From JALOOE01 sp964423545 (lineage in GTDB: Bacteria; Chloroflexota; Anaerolineae; CG2-30-64-16), in NCBI GenBank assembly GCA_964423545.1, contig CAYRFV010000010.1:1-42426 (forward strand): a DNA stretch of 42,426 bases. Reading direction: 5' to 3'. The notes below the pieces were generated by a model. That model saw nothing but the letters and a program-made list of their open reading frames with translations, searched no databases and was not told where the DNA came from. Positions 1 through 5,782 of the stretch are shown piece by piece; the first letter of the stretch is position 1, and every line of letters starts with the position of its first letter. The position numbers and the translations under genes were made by a program.

Positions 1-38
1 CCTGCCCGCGTCCATGTTGCATCGGGCTAAGCTTGGGT

Positions 39-104
39 AGCCACGAATTACACGAATTTCACGAAGCCCTTTTCAGTTTTGTGCAATTCGTGCGATTTGT
101 GGCT
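39..104. repeat. Left palindromic CACGAATT repeat module
   Basis: An imperfect inverted repeat with two 28-base arms (39-66 and 77-104) and a 10-base loop. By eye 22 of 28 positions pair. Each arm holds tandem copies of a CACGAATT-like octamer. The same kind of module lies on the other side of the GxxExxR gene at 502-566, so the two bracket that gene. The module is clearly richer in A+T than the hydrogenase genes nearby. It would fold as a long hairpin in RNA or single-stranded DNA. Confidence 0.8.
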
Positions 105-112
105 CGGTAGAG

Positions 113-490
113 GTGTTCGTGTCTGAGATTCTCTACAAGGAGCTATCCTTCGCGGTTGTCGGCGCAGCGATGGAGGTGCATAAGATACTGGGACCAGGGT
201 ATCTGGAAACGGTGTACCAGGCAGCTCTAGCTCAGGAACTCACGCGTCGTTGCATCGCCTTCGAGCAATTCAAACGCTTGCCAGTGAGCTATAAGGGTGC
301 TCTGGTGGGCGAGTACGTAGCCGATCTCGTGATTGAGGACAAGATCATCGTGGAACTGAAGGCAGTCTCGACGTTGAACGCCAGCCACGAGGCTCAGGCA
401 ATCAACTCTCTGGCTGCTACTGGTCTCCGCCTGGCGATTCTGTTCAACTTCGGCTCTCCATCGCTTCAGCAGAAGCGGCTTGCCAGATGA
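113..490 (+). CDS. GxxExxR family protein (PD-(D/E)XK nuclease-like)
   Basis: A 125-residue protein of the GxxExxR family, which is regarded as related to PD-(D/E)XK nucleases; its biological role is not established. Visible features are the N-terminal GPGYLETVYQ stretch, an acidic residue in VADLVIED (about residue 71) and the VELKA motif (about residue 82), which together give the D...ExK pattern. In the name-giving motif the last position is Tyr (GYLETVY) rather than Arg. The start may be GTG 113 or the in-frame GTG 119; GAGG at 109-112 favours 119. The gene is bracketed by two palindromic CACGAATT modules and stands directly upstream of the hydrogenase large subunit, so it looks like an inserted cassette. 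Its GC content is lower than that of its neighbours. Confidence 0.8.
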   Translation: MFVSEILYKELSFAVVGAAMEVHKILGPGYLETVYQAALAQELTRRCIAFEQFKRLPVSYKGALVGEYVADLVIEDKIIVELKAVSTLNASHEAQAINSLAATGLRLAILFNFGSPSLQQKRLAR

Positions 491-501
491 GTCAAGAGTA
501 G

Positions 502-566
502 AGCCACGAATTGCACGAATTAGAAGTAGAGATAGAAGATTTGTGAAATTCGCGTAATTCGTGGCA
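502..566. repeat. Right palindromic CACGAATT repeat module
   Basis: A second inverted repeat with arms 502-523 and 545-566, about 17 of 22 positions pairing, built from the same CACGAATT-like octamers as the module at 39-104. It begins 11 bases after the stop codon of the GxxExxR gene and ends 15 bases before the hydrogenase start codon, just upstream of the ribosome-binding site. The octamers match the left module closely, so the pair probably has one origin. Confidence 0.8.
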
Positions 567-581
567 AACAGGGAGAAGCAT

Positions 582-2042
582 ATGCAGAAAATCAGCATTG
601 ATCCTATCACCCGGCTGGAAGGTCACGGCCGGATCGATATCTTCCTGAACGATGAGGGCGACGTCGCCAACGCGTACATGGTGATCCCGGAGCTGCGTGG
701 GTTCGAGAAGTTCGCGGAGGGGCGCCGCGTCGAGGAGATGAACGACATCACCCCGCGCATTTGCGGCGTGTGCCCCGAGGCGCACCACATGGCTGCGACC
801 AAGGCGTGCGACGCGGTATACCACGTCGATCCACCCCCGACCGCCAAGAAGCTGCGCGAGTTGTTCTATTCGGCCTTCTATGTCGCCGATCACACGGTCC
901 ACTTCTATATCCTGGCCGCGCCCGACTTCGTCCTGGGGCCGGACGCGCCGCCGGCCGAGCGCAACATCCTGGGGCTGATCCACAAGGTCGGCGTGGAAAC
1001 CGGTACGGCGGTGATCCAGGCGCGCGGCAAGGCGATGGACATCGTTGGCGCGCTGGGCGGCCGCAAGGTGCACCCGACTTTCGGCGTACCCGGCGGCGTG
1101 GCGAAAAAGATCACCGAGGAGGAGCGGGCAGGGTTCGAGAAGACCGCACGCGATCTGGTGGACTTCGGCCAGTTCAGCATTCAGCTCTTCAAGGACGTGG
1201 TGCTAAAGAACCAGGGCTACGTCGACCTGATCCTTTCGGACGCGTTCACGATGCCGACCTACTACATGGGCATGGTGGACGCCAACAACAAGACCAACTT
1301 CTACGACGGCAAGGTGCGCGTGGTGGGTCCGGACGGGAAGGAATTGCTGAAGTATTCGCCGAACGAGTACCTGGACGTCGTGGCCGAGCGGGTCGAGCCG
1401 TGGACCTACCTCAAGTTCCCCTACCTGAAGAAGGTGGGTTGGAAGGGGCTGGCGCCCGGCAAGGACAGCGGCGTCTACCAGGCCACCCCGCTCTCCCGCC
1501 TGAACGCAGCGGATGGCATGGCGACCCCGCGCGCGCAAGAGGCCTACGAGGAGTTCTACGCCACGCTGGGCGGCAAGCCGGTGCACCACACCCTGGCGAC
1601 GCACTGGGCGCGGCTGGTCGAGCTGCTCTACGCGGCCGAGCGGCTGCTGGAGCTGTGCACCGATCCGGAGATCACCAGCCCGCACTTCCGCAACCTGCCG
1701 ACGGAAAAACCGACCGAAGGCGTAGGCATCGTCGAGGCCCCGCGCGGCACGCTGACCCACCACTACGTCACCGACGAGCGCGGCATCGTCAAGAAGGCTA
1801 ACCTGATCGTCGGGACGACGAACAACTACGCGCCGATCGCCATCTCGGTGCGCAAGGCCGCCCAGGCGGTGATCCAGAAGGGCGTCGTCACCGAGGGGAT
1901 CCTCAATCGCGTGGAGATGGCGTTCCGGTCGTACGATCCCTGCTTCGGCTGCGCCACGCACACGCTGTCGGGGCAGATGCCGCTCGAGGTGCGGATCATC
2001 GATGCGAACGGGAAGGTCAAGGACGTGCTGAAGCGGGAGTAG
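582..2042 (+). CDS. [NiFe]-hydrogenase large subunit, group 3-like
   Basis: Catalytic large subunit (486 residues) of a soluble [NiFe]-hydrogenase, which oxidises or makes H2 at a Ni-Fe centre. The N-terminal ITRLEGHGRI, the L1 motif RICGVCPEAH (about residue 60) and the C-terminal L2 motif DPCFGCATH supply the four Cys ligands. Twenty-six residues follow the last His; in this family such a tail is removed by a dedicated protease after nickel insertion, and a protease gene lies at 3777. The sequence resembles group 3 (MvhA/HoxH-like) enzymes; subgroup 3c or 3d cannot be settled here. ATG 582 is chosen because AGGGAGA lies about 6 bases upstream; an earlier in-frame GTG (561) lies inside the repeat. 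The small subunit is not in the window and probably lies to the left of base 1. Confidence 0.93.
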   Translation: MQKISIDPITRLEGHGRIDIFLNDEGDVANAYMVIPELRGFEKFAEGRRVEEMNDITPRICGVCPEAHHMAATKACDAVYHVDPPPTAKKLRELFYSAFYVADHTVHFYILAAPDFVLGPDAPPAERNILGLIHKVGVETGTAVIQARGKAMDIVGALGGRKVHPTFGVPGGVAKKITEEERAGFEKTARDLVDFGQFSIQLFKDVVLKNQGYVDLILSDAFTMPTYYMGMVDANNKTNFYDGKVRVVGPDGKELLKYSPNEYLDVVAERVEPWTYLKFPYLKKVGWKGLAPGKDSGVYQATPLSRLNAADGMATPRAQEAYEEFYATLGGKPVHHTLATHWARLVELLYAAERLLELCTDPEITSPHFRNLPTEKPTEGVGIVEAPRGTLTHHYVTDERGIVKKANLIVGTTNNYAPIAISVRKAAQAVIQKGVVTEGILNRVEMAFRSYDPCFGCATHTLSGQMPLEVRIIDANGKVKDVLKRE

Positions 2043-2064
2043 GAACGTCCCGCTCTCACCGCAC

Positions 2065-2110
2065 CGCGGCCCAGTCTGCCCCTATGCACACTTCGGCGGT
2101 CTGGGCCGCG
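2065..2110 (+). terminator. Stem-loop after hydrogenase large subunit
   Basis: A perfect 10-bp inverted repeat, CGCGGCCCAG at 2065-2074 with CTGGGCCGCG at 2101-2110, and a 26-base loop. It starts 22 bases after the stop codon and precedes the hicBA promoter. There is no T-tract, so it may be a Rho-independent-like terminator or an mRNA 3'-end or processing hairpin. Confidence 0.4.
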
Positions 2111-2132
2111 TGCTTTACGCGTTGCGTGGCGA

Positions 2133-2161
2133 TTGACTTTGGGGCGATGGCATCATACAAT
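2133..2161 (+). promoter_or_regulatory. Sigma-70-type promoter of hicBA
   Basis: TTGACT at 2133-2138, a 17-base spacer and TACAAT at 2156-2161. The predicted start of transcription is about 20 bases before the hicB start codon. This is one of the few consensus-like promoters in the left part, so the toxin-antitoxin pair is likely expressed on its own and not only from the hydrogenase operon. Confidence 0.65.
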
Positions 2162-2189
2162 ACGACAAGATTGAACGGGGGAGACAAAA

Positions 2190-2456
2190 ATGGAAGAAGT
2201 GCTTCAACTCACTGCCGTGATTGAACGTGACGGAGAAGGCTATGTCGCCACATGTCCAGAAGTGGACGTCGTCAGTCAAGGAGACACGGTCGAACAAGCG
2301 CGCTTGAACCTGCTCGAAGCGGTTGAGGGGTTCTTTGAAGCCGCATCGCCATCGGAGATCCAGCGCAGGGTGAAGAGACAGTCTTACGTCATGCCGATCA
2401 TGCCGACTGCGCCGCTAGCCAAGGCCAGGCAAGTGGCGAGGCTGCGCCATGCCTAA
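2190..2456 (+). CDS. hicB: HicB-family antitoxin
   Basis: An 88-residue HicB-like protein. The N-terminal half has the HicB fold signature: FxxVIERDGEGYVATCPEVDV-like strands followed by GDTVEQARLNLLEAVEGFF, a partially degraded RNase H-like fold that binds HicA. The C-terminal part is short and basic, and I see no clear helix-turn-helix or ribbon-helix-helix. The start ATG follows GGGGGAGA with good spacing. The stop codon overlaps the start of hicA, the usual HicB-HicA coupling. The gene order here is antitoxin first. Its promoter is at 2133. The partner toxin frame is broken (see hicA), so this antitoxin may have no full-length partner. Confidence 0.85.
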   Translation: MEEVLQLTAVIERDGEGYVATCPEVDVVSQGDTVEQARLNLLEAVEGFFEAASPSEIQRRVKRQSYVMPIMPTAPLAKARQVARLRHA

Positions 2457-2674
2457 ACTGCGCGTCTTGTCTGGGAAAGAAGTCTGCGAGAATCATGTCT
2501 CAACAGGGCTTCCAGCTAGTCAGGCAAAAGGGAAGCCACATCACCATGCAGAAGAAAGAGGGGCGCTCAACGATCACCGTCCCTGTACCGGATCATGAAG
2601 AGTTGAGAACAGGTACGCTCTTGGGAATCATCAGGCAATCCAGCTTGCCTCGCGCACTTTTTGAAGCGAAGTGA
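2449..2674 (+). pseudogene. hicA: hicA toxin, frameshifted
   Basis: Reading from ATG 2449 gives MPKLRVLSGKEVCEN, a normal HicA beginning, but the frame then runs out of the family sequence. One base on, the next frame gives QGFQLVRQKGSHITMQKK and continues through VPDHEELRTGTL to the stop at 2672-2674. The break lies at about 2488-2495 and is explained by a single extra base, for example the second A of GAGAATC. The conserved His of the KGSH motif is in the second part. An ATG at 2495 opens a 59-residue reading frame that would keep this His but lack the first strand. HicA is a small double-stranded RNA-binding-domain mRNA interferase. Loss of toxin, reduced toxin or a sequencing error are all possible. 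Confidence 0.8.
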
Positions 2675-2722
2675 CTGTACGATTCACTTCTATCGTCCAT
2701 CAACTCCCGTCAGGAGGTCCCC

Positions 2723-2863
2723 ATGCCAGGCCGTAGACGCAACCCTCAACCCTGGAGGAAATGCTCGAAGTGGGGCTGCAACTATCGGGCTAAACCGAGC
2801 GAGGCAGTCTATCGCGCAGTGACTGGTGATCTTCGAAGGGTTTGTGTTTTGGTATTGACATGA
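2723..2863 (+). pseudogene. Decayed copy of the zinc-ribbon gene
   Basis: A 46-codon frame starting MPGRRRNPQPWRKCS, matching the start of the intact zinc-ribbon protein at 3552 (MPARKRNPQPWWKCS) almost residue for residue over about 15 codons. The DNA in front, including the CTCCCGTCAGGAGGTCC ribosome-binding segment, is also duplicated (2694-2722 against 3522-3551). After that the similarity fades. The second Cys of the first CxxC is replaced (CSKWGC), and the remaining Cys pairs are missing. The frame ends at a TGA just after the -35 box of the mazEF promoter, so insertion of mazEF probably cut this copy. Confidence 0.75.
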
Positions 2864-2883
2864 AGCGAATGCTTGGTTATACT
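2855..2883 (+). promoter_or_regulatory. Consensus sigma-70 promoter of mazEF
   Basis: TTGACA at 2855-2860, exactly 17 bases, then TATACT at 2878-2883. This is the strongest consensus promoter in the window. The predicted transcript starts near 2890, about 20 bases before the antitoxin start codon. The -10 box lies inside the left arm of the palindromic operator at 2876-2905. Confidence 0.78.
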
Positions 2884-2905
2884 GTCAATCGAAAGGCAGT
2901 ATAAC
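2876..2905. promoter_or_regulatory. Palindromic operator of mazEF
   Basis: A perfect 9-bp inverted repeat, GTTATACTG (2876-2884) and CAGTATAAC (2897-2905), separated by 12 bases. The left arm covers the -10 box and the right arm ends 4 bases before the antitoxin start codon. Binding of a ribbon-helix-helix antitoxin or toxin-antitoxin complex here would block the promoter, the usual autoregulation of such pairs. That this protein binds is an inference. Confidence 0.75.
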
Positions 2906-2909
2906 TCAG

Positions 2910-3164
2910 ATGCAAACTGTGAAGACCGCGATCTCGATACAAGAAAGCCTCTTCGAGCAGGCGGAGGCGCTTGCCCGCCAGATGAAGATCTCTCGCAGTC
3001 GCCTGTTCGTCCTCGCCCTGGAGGACTACATTCGCCGCCAGCAAGATCGCGAGTTGTTGGCTCAGATCAATGCAGCTTACGCCGATGAGCCGGACATCGC
3101 CGAACGAACTCTCCGCCGCAAGATGAGAAGCACACATCGCCGAATCGTGGAGGAGGAGTGGTGA
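2910..3164 (+). CDS. MazE-like ribbon-helix-helix antitoxin
   Basis: An 84-residue protein with an N-terminal ribbon-helix-helix: a short strand VKTAISIQ, then helix LFEQAEALARQMKIS and helix SRSRLFVLALEDYIRR. This is the CopG/MazE-type DNA-binding module. The acidic and basic C-terminal tail, ending RRIVEEEW, is expected to bind the toxin. It overlaps the toxin gene by a few bases, so the two are translationally coupled, and a GGAGGAGGAG run at the end of this gene serves as the ribosome-binding site of the toxin. Its own leader is very short, with the operator and promoter immediately upstream. It lies between two copies of the zinc-ribbon gene. Confidence 0.85.
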   Translation: MQTVKTAISIQESLFEQAEALARQMKISRSRLFVLALEDYIRRQQDRELLAQINAAYADEPDIAERTLRRKMRSTHRRIVEEEW

Positions 3165-3514
3165 TCAACCAGGGCGACATCTATTGGGTTGACCTGGGCG
3201 AGCCATCGGCGTCGGAGCCTGGGTACAGGCACCCGCACGTCGTCGTGCAGAACAACCTCTTCAATCGCAGCCAGATCAAGACAGTCGTCGTCTGTGCGCT
3301 GACTTCAAACCTCAGACGCGCTCAGGCGCCCGGCAACGTGCTTCTTGAGCCGGGCGAAGCCAATCTGCCCAGGCAGAGCGTCGTGAACATCTCACAGATC
3401 TATACAGTGGACAAATCGCAACTGGATGAGTATGTCGGGTCGCTATCGTCCGGGCGTGTGCGTGAAATCGTCAATGGCGTGAGGCTTGTCATCGAGCCAC
3501 GCGAATCGGAATAG
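3158..3514 (+). CDS. mazF: MazF/PemK-family toxin (endoribonuclease)
   Basis: A 118-residue PemK/MazF-family protein, an mRNA interferase cutting single-stranded RNA at short sequences. Family marks are INQGDIYWVDLG at the N-terminus, EPGYRHPHVVVQNN (nucleotide-binding loop), KTVVVCALTSNL and the VVNISQIYTVDKSQL stretch. GTG 3158 gives the longest frame; GTG 3161 overlaps the antitoxin stop as GTGA and has better spacing from the GGAGGAG site, so 3161 may be the true start. The length is normal and no break is seen, so the pair looks functional, unlike the hicBA pair just upstream. Confidence 0.9.
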   Translation: MVINQGDIYWVDLGEPSASEPGYRHPHVVVQNNLFNRSQIKTVVVCALTSNLRRAQAPGNVLLEPGEANLPRQSVVNISQIYTVDKSQLDEYVGSLSSGRVREIVNGVRLVIEPRESE

Positions 3515-3551
3515 CAGCACCCGTCCATCGTCTCCCGTCAGGAGGTCCTTC

Positions 3552-3776
3552 ATGCCAGCACGCAAACGAAATCCCCAACCCTGGTGGAAATGCTCGGAGT
3601 GCGGCTACACCTACCAGGCCGCGCCGCCGCCGCCTGCCACATGCCCGAGCTGCCAGCAGAAGTGCGTCTTCGTGGATGTCACCTGCTATGCGCCCGAATG
3701 TGGCCCCGGCACGCCTGATCCGCAACTGATGAACACGCCGACCAGCCAGCGCGTGAACGAGCCAGTGAAGAAGTAG
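3552..3776 (+). CDS. Rubredoxin-like zinc-ribbon protein
   Basis: A 74-residue protein with CSECGYTY, CPSCQQKC and VTCYAPECG, giving six or more Cys in CxxC-type pairs that should bind iron or zinc as in rubredoxin-like ribbons. I associate the VTCYxPECG ending with small proteins near hydrogenases and related redox complexes; I cannot say whether it carries electrons or acts in assembly. AGGAGGT stands 6-8 bases before ATG 3552. The stop codon TAG is followed immediately by the GTG start of the maturation protease, so the two are in one operon. A decayed copy is found at 2723. Confidence 0.75.
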   Translation: MPARKRNPQPWWKCSECGYTYQAAPPPPATCPSCQQKCVFVDVTCYAPECGPGTPDPQLMNTPTSQRVNEPVKK

Positions 3777-4262
3777 GTGAAGACGCTCGTTCTCGGCCTC
3801 GGCAATCCCATTCTGACCGATGACGGCGTCGGCGTCCACGTCGTGCGGGCGGTGGCTGCCCGCTGGTCGGGAAATAGCATGGAGTTCCAGGAGGCGTGCG
3901 TCGGCGGGCTGCGGCTGCTGGAGGTGATCGCCGGCTATGACCGGTTGATCGTGGTGGACGCCATCCAGTCACCTGCTGGCGCGCCGGGGCAGATTCACCG
4001 GCTGGGGCCGCATGACTTGCGCACCTCGCTGCATGTCGGCTCCACCCATGATCTGCCATTTCGCGGCGCGCTGGCATGGGGCCGGCGAATGGGTATGGCG
4101 TTGCCGCCCGACGAGGGGATCTCCATCATTGCCATCGAAGCCGAGGATGTTCTGACCTTCGGAGAGACCTTGACGCCTGCCGTGGCGGCGGCCATACCGC
4201 TCGCCGTGACAGCGGTGCTGGCCGAAGCAGTTGGTGCAGGCGCCCACACTCCGGGGGATTGA
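3777..4262 (+). CDS. Hydrogenase maturation protease (M52 family)
   Basis: A 161-residue endopeptidase of the HycI/HyaD/HoxW type, which removes the C-terminal tail of the large subunit after the Ni-Fe centre is inserted. Family marks are GLGNPILTDDGVG at residues 6-18 with the metal-contacting Asp, VVDAIQ at about residue 61 with the second Asp, and STHDLPF at about residue 89 with the His ligand. The start is GTG, directly after the stop of the zinc-ribbon gene. Its substrate is most likely the large subunit at 582, which has a 26-residue tail. The two genes are now separated by two toxin-antitoxin pairs. Confidence 0.9.
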   Translation: MKTLVLGLGNPILTDDGVGVHVVRAVAARWSGNSMEFQEACVGGLRLLEVIAGYDRLIVVDAIQSPAGAPGQIHRLGPHDLRTSLHVGSTHDLPFRGALAWGRRMGMALPPDEGISIIAIEAEDVLTFGETLTPAVAAAIPLAVTAVLAEAVGAGAHTPGD

Positions 4263-4446
4263 CTGCGGGACAACGCCCGATGCAGGCTGCGGCCCGCCTC
4301 CAGGCCAGAACCTCCGGACTCGATGTGTTCACCGGGCCCTTGCCTGTGCTCTACATTCCAGTGGGGCGCACCCTATCGCTGACGCGACGCTATCGCGCCG
4401 TGTGGCCGGCACTCGCGGCGTGCGCCTCCGGCACAGCAGGGAGCGT

Positions 4447-4914
4447 ATGATGGCCGATTCCGCCTTCCAGGATTTCTATCCCGACGATTGGGCGCGCTGT
4501 TACGGTTGCGGTCGCCTCAACGAACACGGCCTGCACATCCGCAGCAGGTGGGACGGCGACGAAACGGTGGCCTACTTTACGCCGCAGCCCTATCACAGCG
4601 CTATCCCCGGCGCCGTCTACGGCGGGCTGATCGCCTCGCTCATCGACTGCCACGGCACGGGCACAGCGGCCGGGGCCGGCTACCGCGCCGAGGGCCGCGA
4701 GCCCGGCTCCGAACCCCCTCTGCGCTACGTGACGGCCTCCCTCAAGGTGGATTACCTGCGGCCTACGCCGCTGGGACCGGAGCTCGAGATACGCGGCCGC
4801 GTACGCGAGGTCAAGGGCCGCAAGGTCGTGGTTGACGCGTGGCTCATGGCGGCGGGCGAACTGTGCGCCCGCGGCGAGGTGATTGCGGTGCGGCTGCCGA
4901 AGGATCAGGGATGA
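4447..4914 (+). CDS. PaaI-type hotdog-fold thioesterase
   Basis: A 155-residue single hotdog-domain protein. CYGCGRLNEHGL is followed by the hotdog core with HSAIPGAVYGGLIASLIDCHGTG, where the Gly-Gly and Asp positions match PaaI-like acyl-CoA thioesterases, and then LKVDYLRPTPLG and REVKGRKVVVDAWL. The substrate is unknown. The frame is open upstream to 4231, but AGGGAG just before ATG 4447/4450 supports the start given. Its stop overlaps the start of the next gene as ATGA. The 184-base gap from the protease stop shows no clear site. Confidence 0.85.
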   Translation: MMADSAFQDFYPDDWARCYGCGRLNEHGLHIRSRWDGDETVAYFTPQPYHSAIPGAVYGGLIASLIDCHGTGTAAGAGYRAEGREPGSEPPLRYVTASLKVDYLRPTPLGPELEIRGRVREVKGRKVVVDAWLMAAGELCARGEVIAVRLPKDQG

Positions 4915-5351
4915 GTGTCGGGTGTTTCCTGGACAAGAGTCATGCGCCTTCTCCGTCGGAGATTGAGGCCGCGCTCGGGCCCGCTTTCCCGCACTGGGTG
5001 CGTCTGACGCAGTTCATCGCGACGAGCTTTGCCATCCCGCCCGATCTCAGCTACGGCGGCAAGAACTACGGCTGGAACCTGTGGTACCGCAAAGGCGGCA
5101 AACCGCTGGTCTCACTCTTTCCGCAGCGAGACCATTTCATCGCACAAGTCGTGCTCGGCAAGGCGCAGGTCGAGAAAGTGTGGGGTCTACCGCTCGGTGA
5201 AAAGGTCGGGGCCCTGGTGCGCGAGACGCCACTGTTGCACGACGGGAAGTGGTTGTGGATTCCTGTCGCCTGCGAGACGGACGCGGCCGATGTAGAGCGC
5301 CTGCTCATGGTCAAGCGGCGGCCGATCGCACCTCGGGGCGATATGCAGTAA
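4911..5351 (+). CDS. DUF3788 family protein
   Basis: A 146-residue protein of the DUF3788 type, with unknown function. Visible are the typical ALGPAFPHWVRLTQFI helix, then the aromatic segment SYGGKNYGWNLWYRKGGKPL with an LFPQRDHFIAQVVLG strand, and WIPVACETDAADVERLL near the end. It is soluble, with no signal peptide or membrane segment. ATG overlaps the thioesterase stop, so the two are probably translated together. Confidence 0.75.
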   Translation: MSVGCFLDKSHAPSPSEIEAALGPAFPHWVRLTQFIATSFAIPPDLSYGGKNYGWNLWYRKGGKPLVSLFPQRDHFIAQVVLGKAQVEKVWGLPLGEKVGALVRETPLLHDGKWLWIPVACETDAADVERLLMVKRRPIAPRGDMQ

Positions 5352-5380
5352 CGGGAGCATCTTCGACGCATGAGGCAGAC

Positions 5381-5776
5381 ATGAAGCTCAGTGAAGTCCT
5401 CCAGATCATCGAAGGAAAGGTGATCTCCAAAGAAGTCGACCTCGACGCCGAGGTGACATCGGGAGGCGGCGCGGATCTGATGAGTGACGTCCTGGCATTC
5501 GCCCAAGACGACATGCTCTTGATGACTGGGCTGACCAACCCGCAGGTGGTCCGCACGGCAGAGATGGCCGGAACGGCTGCGATTGTCTTTGTGCGCAGCA
5601 AGATCCCGCCACCCGAAACCATAGCCCTGGCCGAACAGAAGGGCATCCCGCTGCTCGCCTCCCGCTACACCATGTTCGAGACGTGCGGACGTCTCTATCA
5701 GGCGGGGCTGCCGGCGCACGGTCTCTTCGAACTCACGGTTCGCCGTTGGCATGACGCGTTCGAGGGTGCGGAGTAA
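5381..5776 (+). CDS. DRTGG-domain protein
   Basis: A 131-residue protein made of one DRTGG domain. Typical are MKLSEVLQIIEGKVI, ADLMSDVLAFAQDD, TNPQVVRTAEMAGTAAIVFV and ALAEQKGIPLLAS followed by FETCGRLYQAG. DRTGG domains are found in phosphotransacetylase N-termini and as small stand-alone proteins near multimeric hydrogenases of Firmicutes and Thermotogae; they are thought to be regulatory. Here it lies 6 bases upstream of a CBS/ATPase protein, a pairing also seen in those clusters, which suggests a joint role in sensing redox or energy state. Confidence 0.8.
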   Translation: MKLSEVLQIIEGKVISKEVDLDAEVTSGGGADLMSDVLAFAQDDMLLMTGLTNPQVVRTAEMAGTAAIVFVRSKIPPPETIALAEQKGIPLLASRYTMFETCGRLYQAGLPAHGLFELTVRRWHDAFEGAE

Positions 5777-5782
5777 GCGCCG

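Noticed and set aside
1..38. Possible end of an upstream hydrogenase small subunit gene
   Set aside because: Only nine to twelve codons before a stop are visible, too short to identify in any frame.
4231..4446. 72-codon upstream extension of the thioesterase frame
   Set aside because: It overlaps the protease gene, has composition unlike the thioesterase, and a ribosome-binding site exists at 4447.
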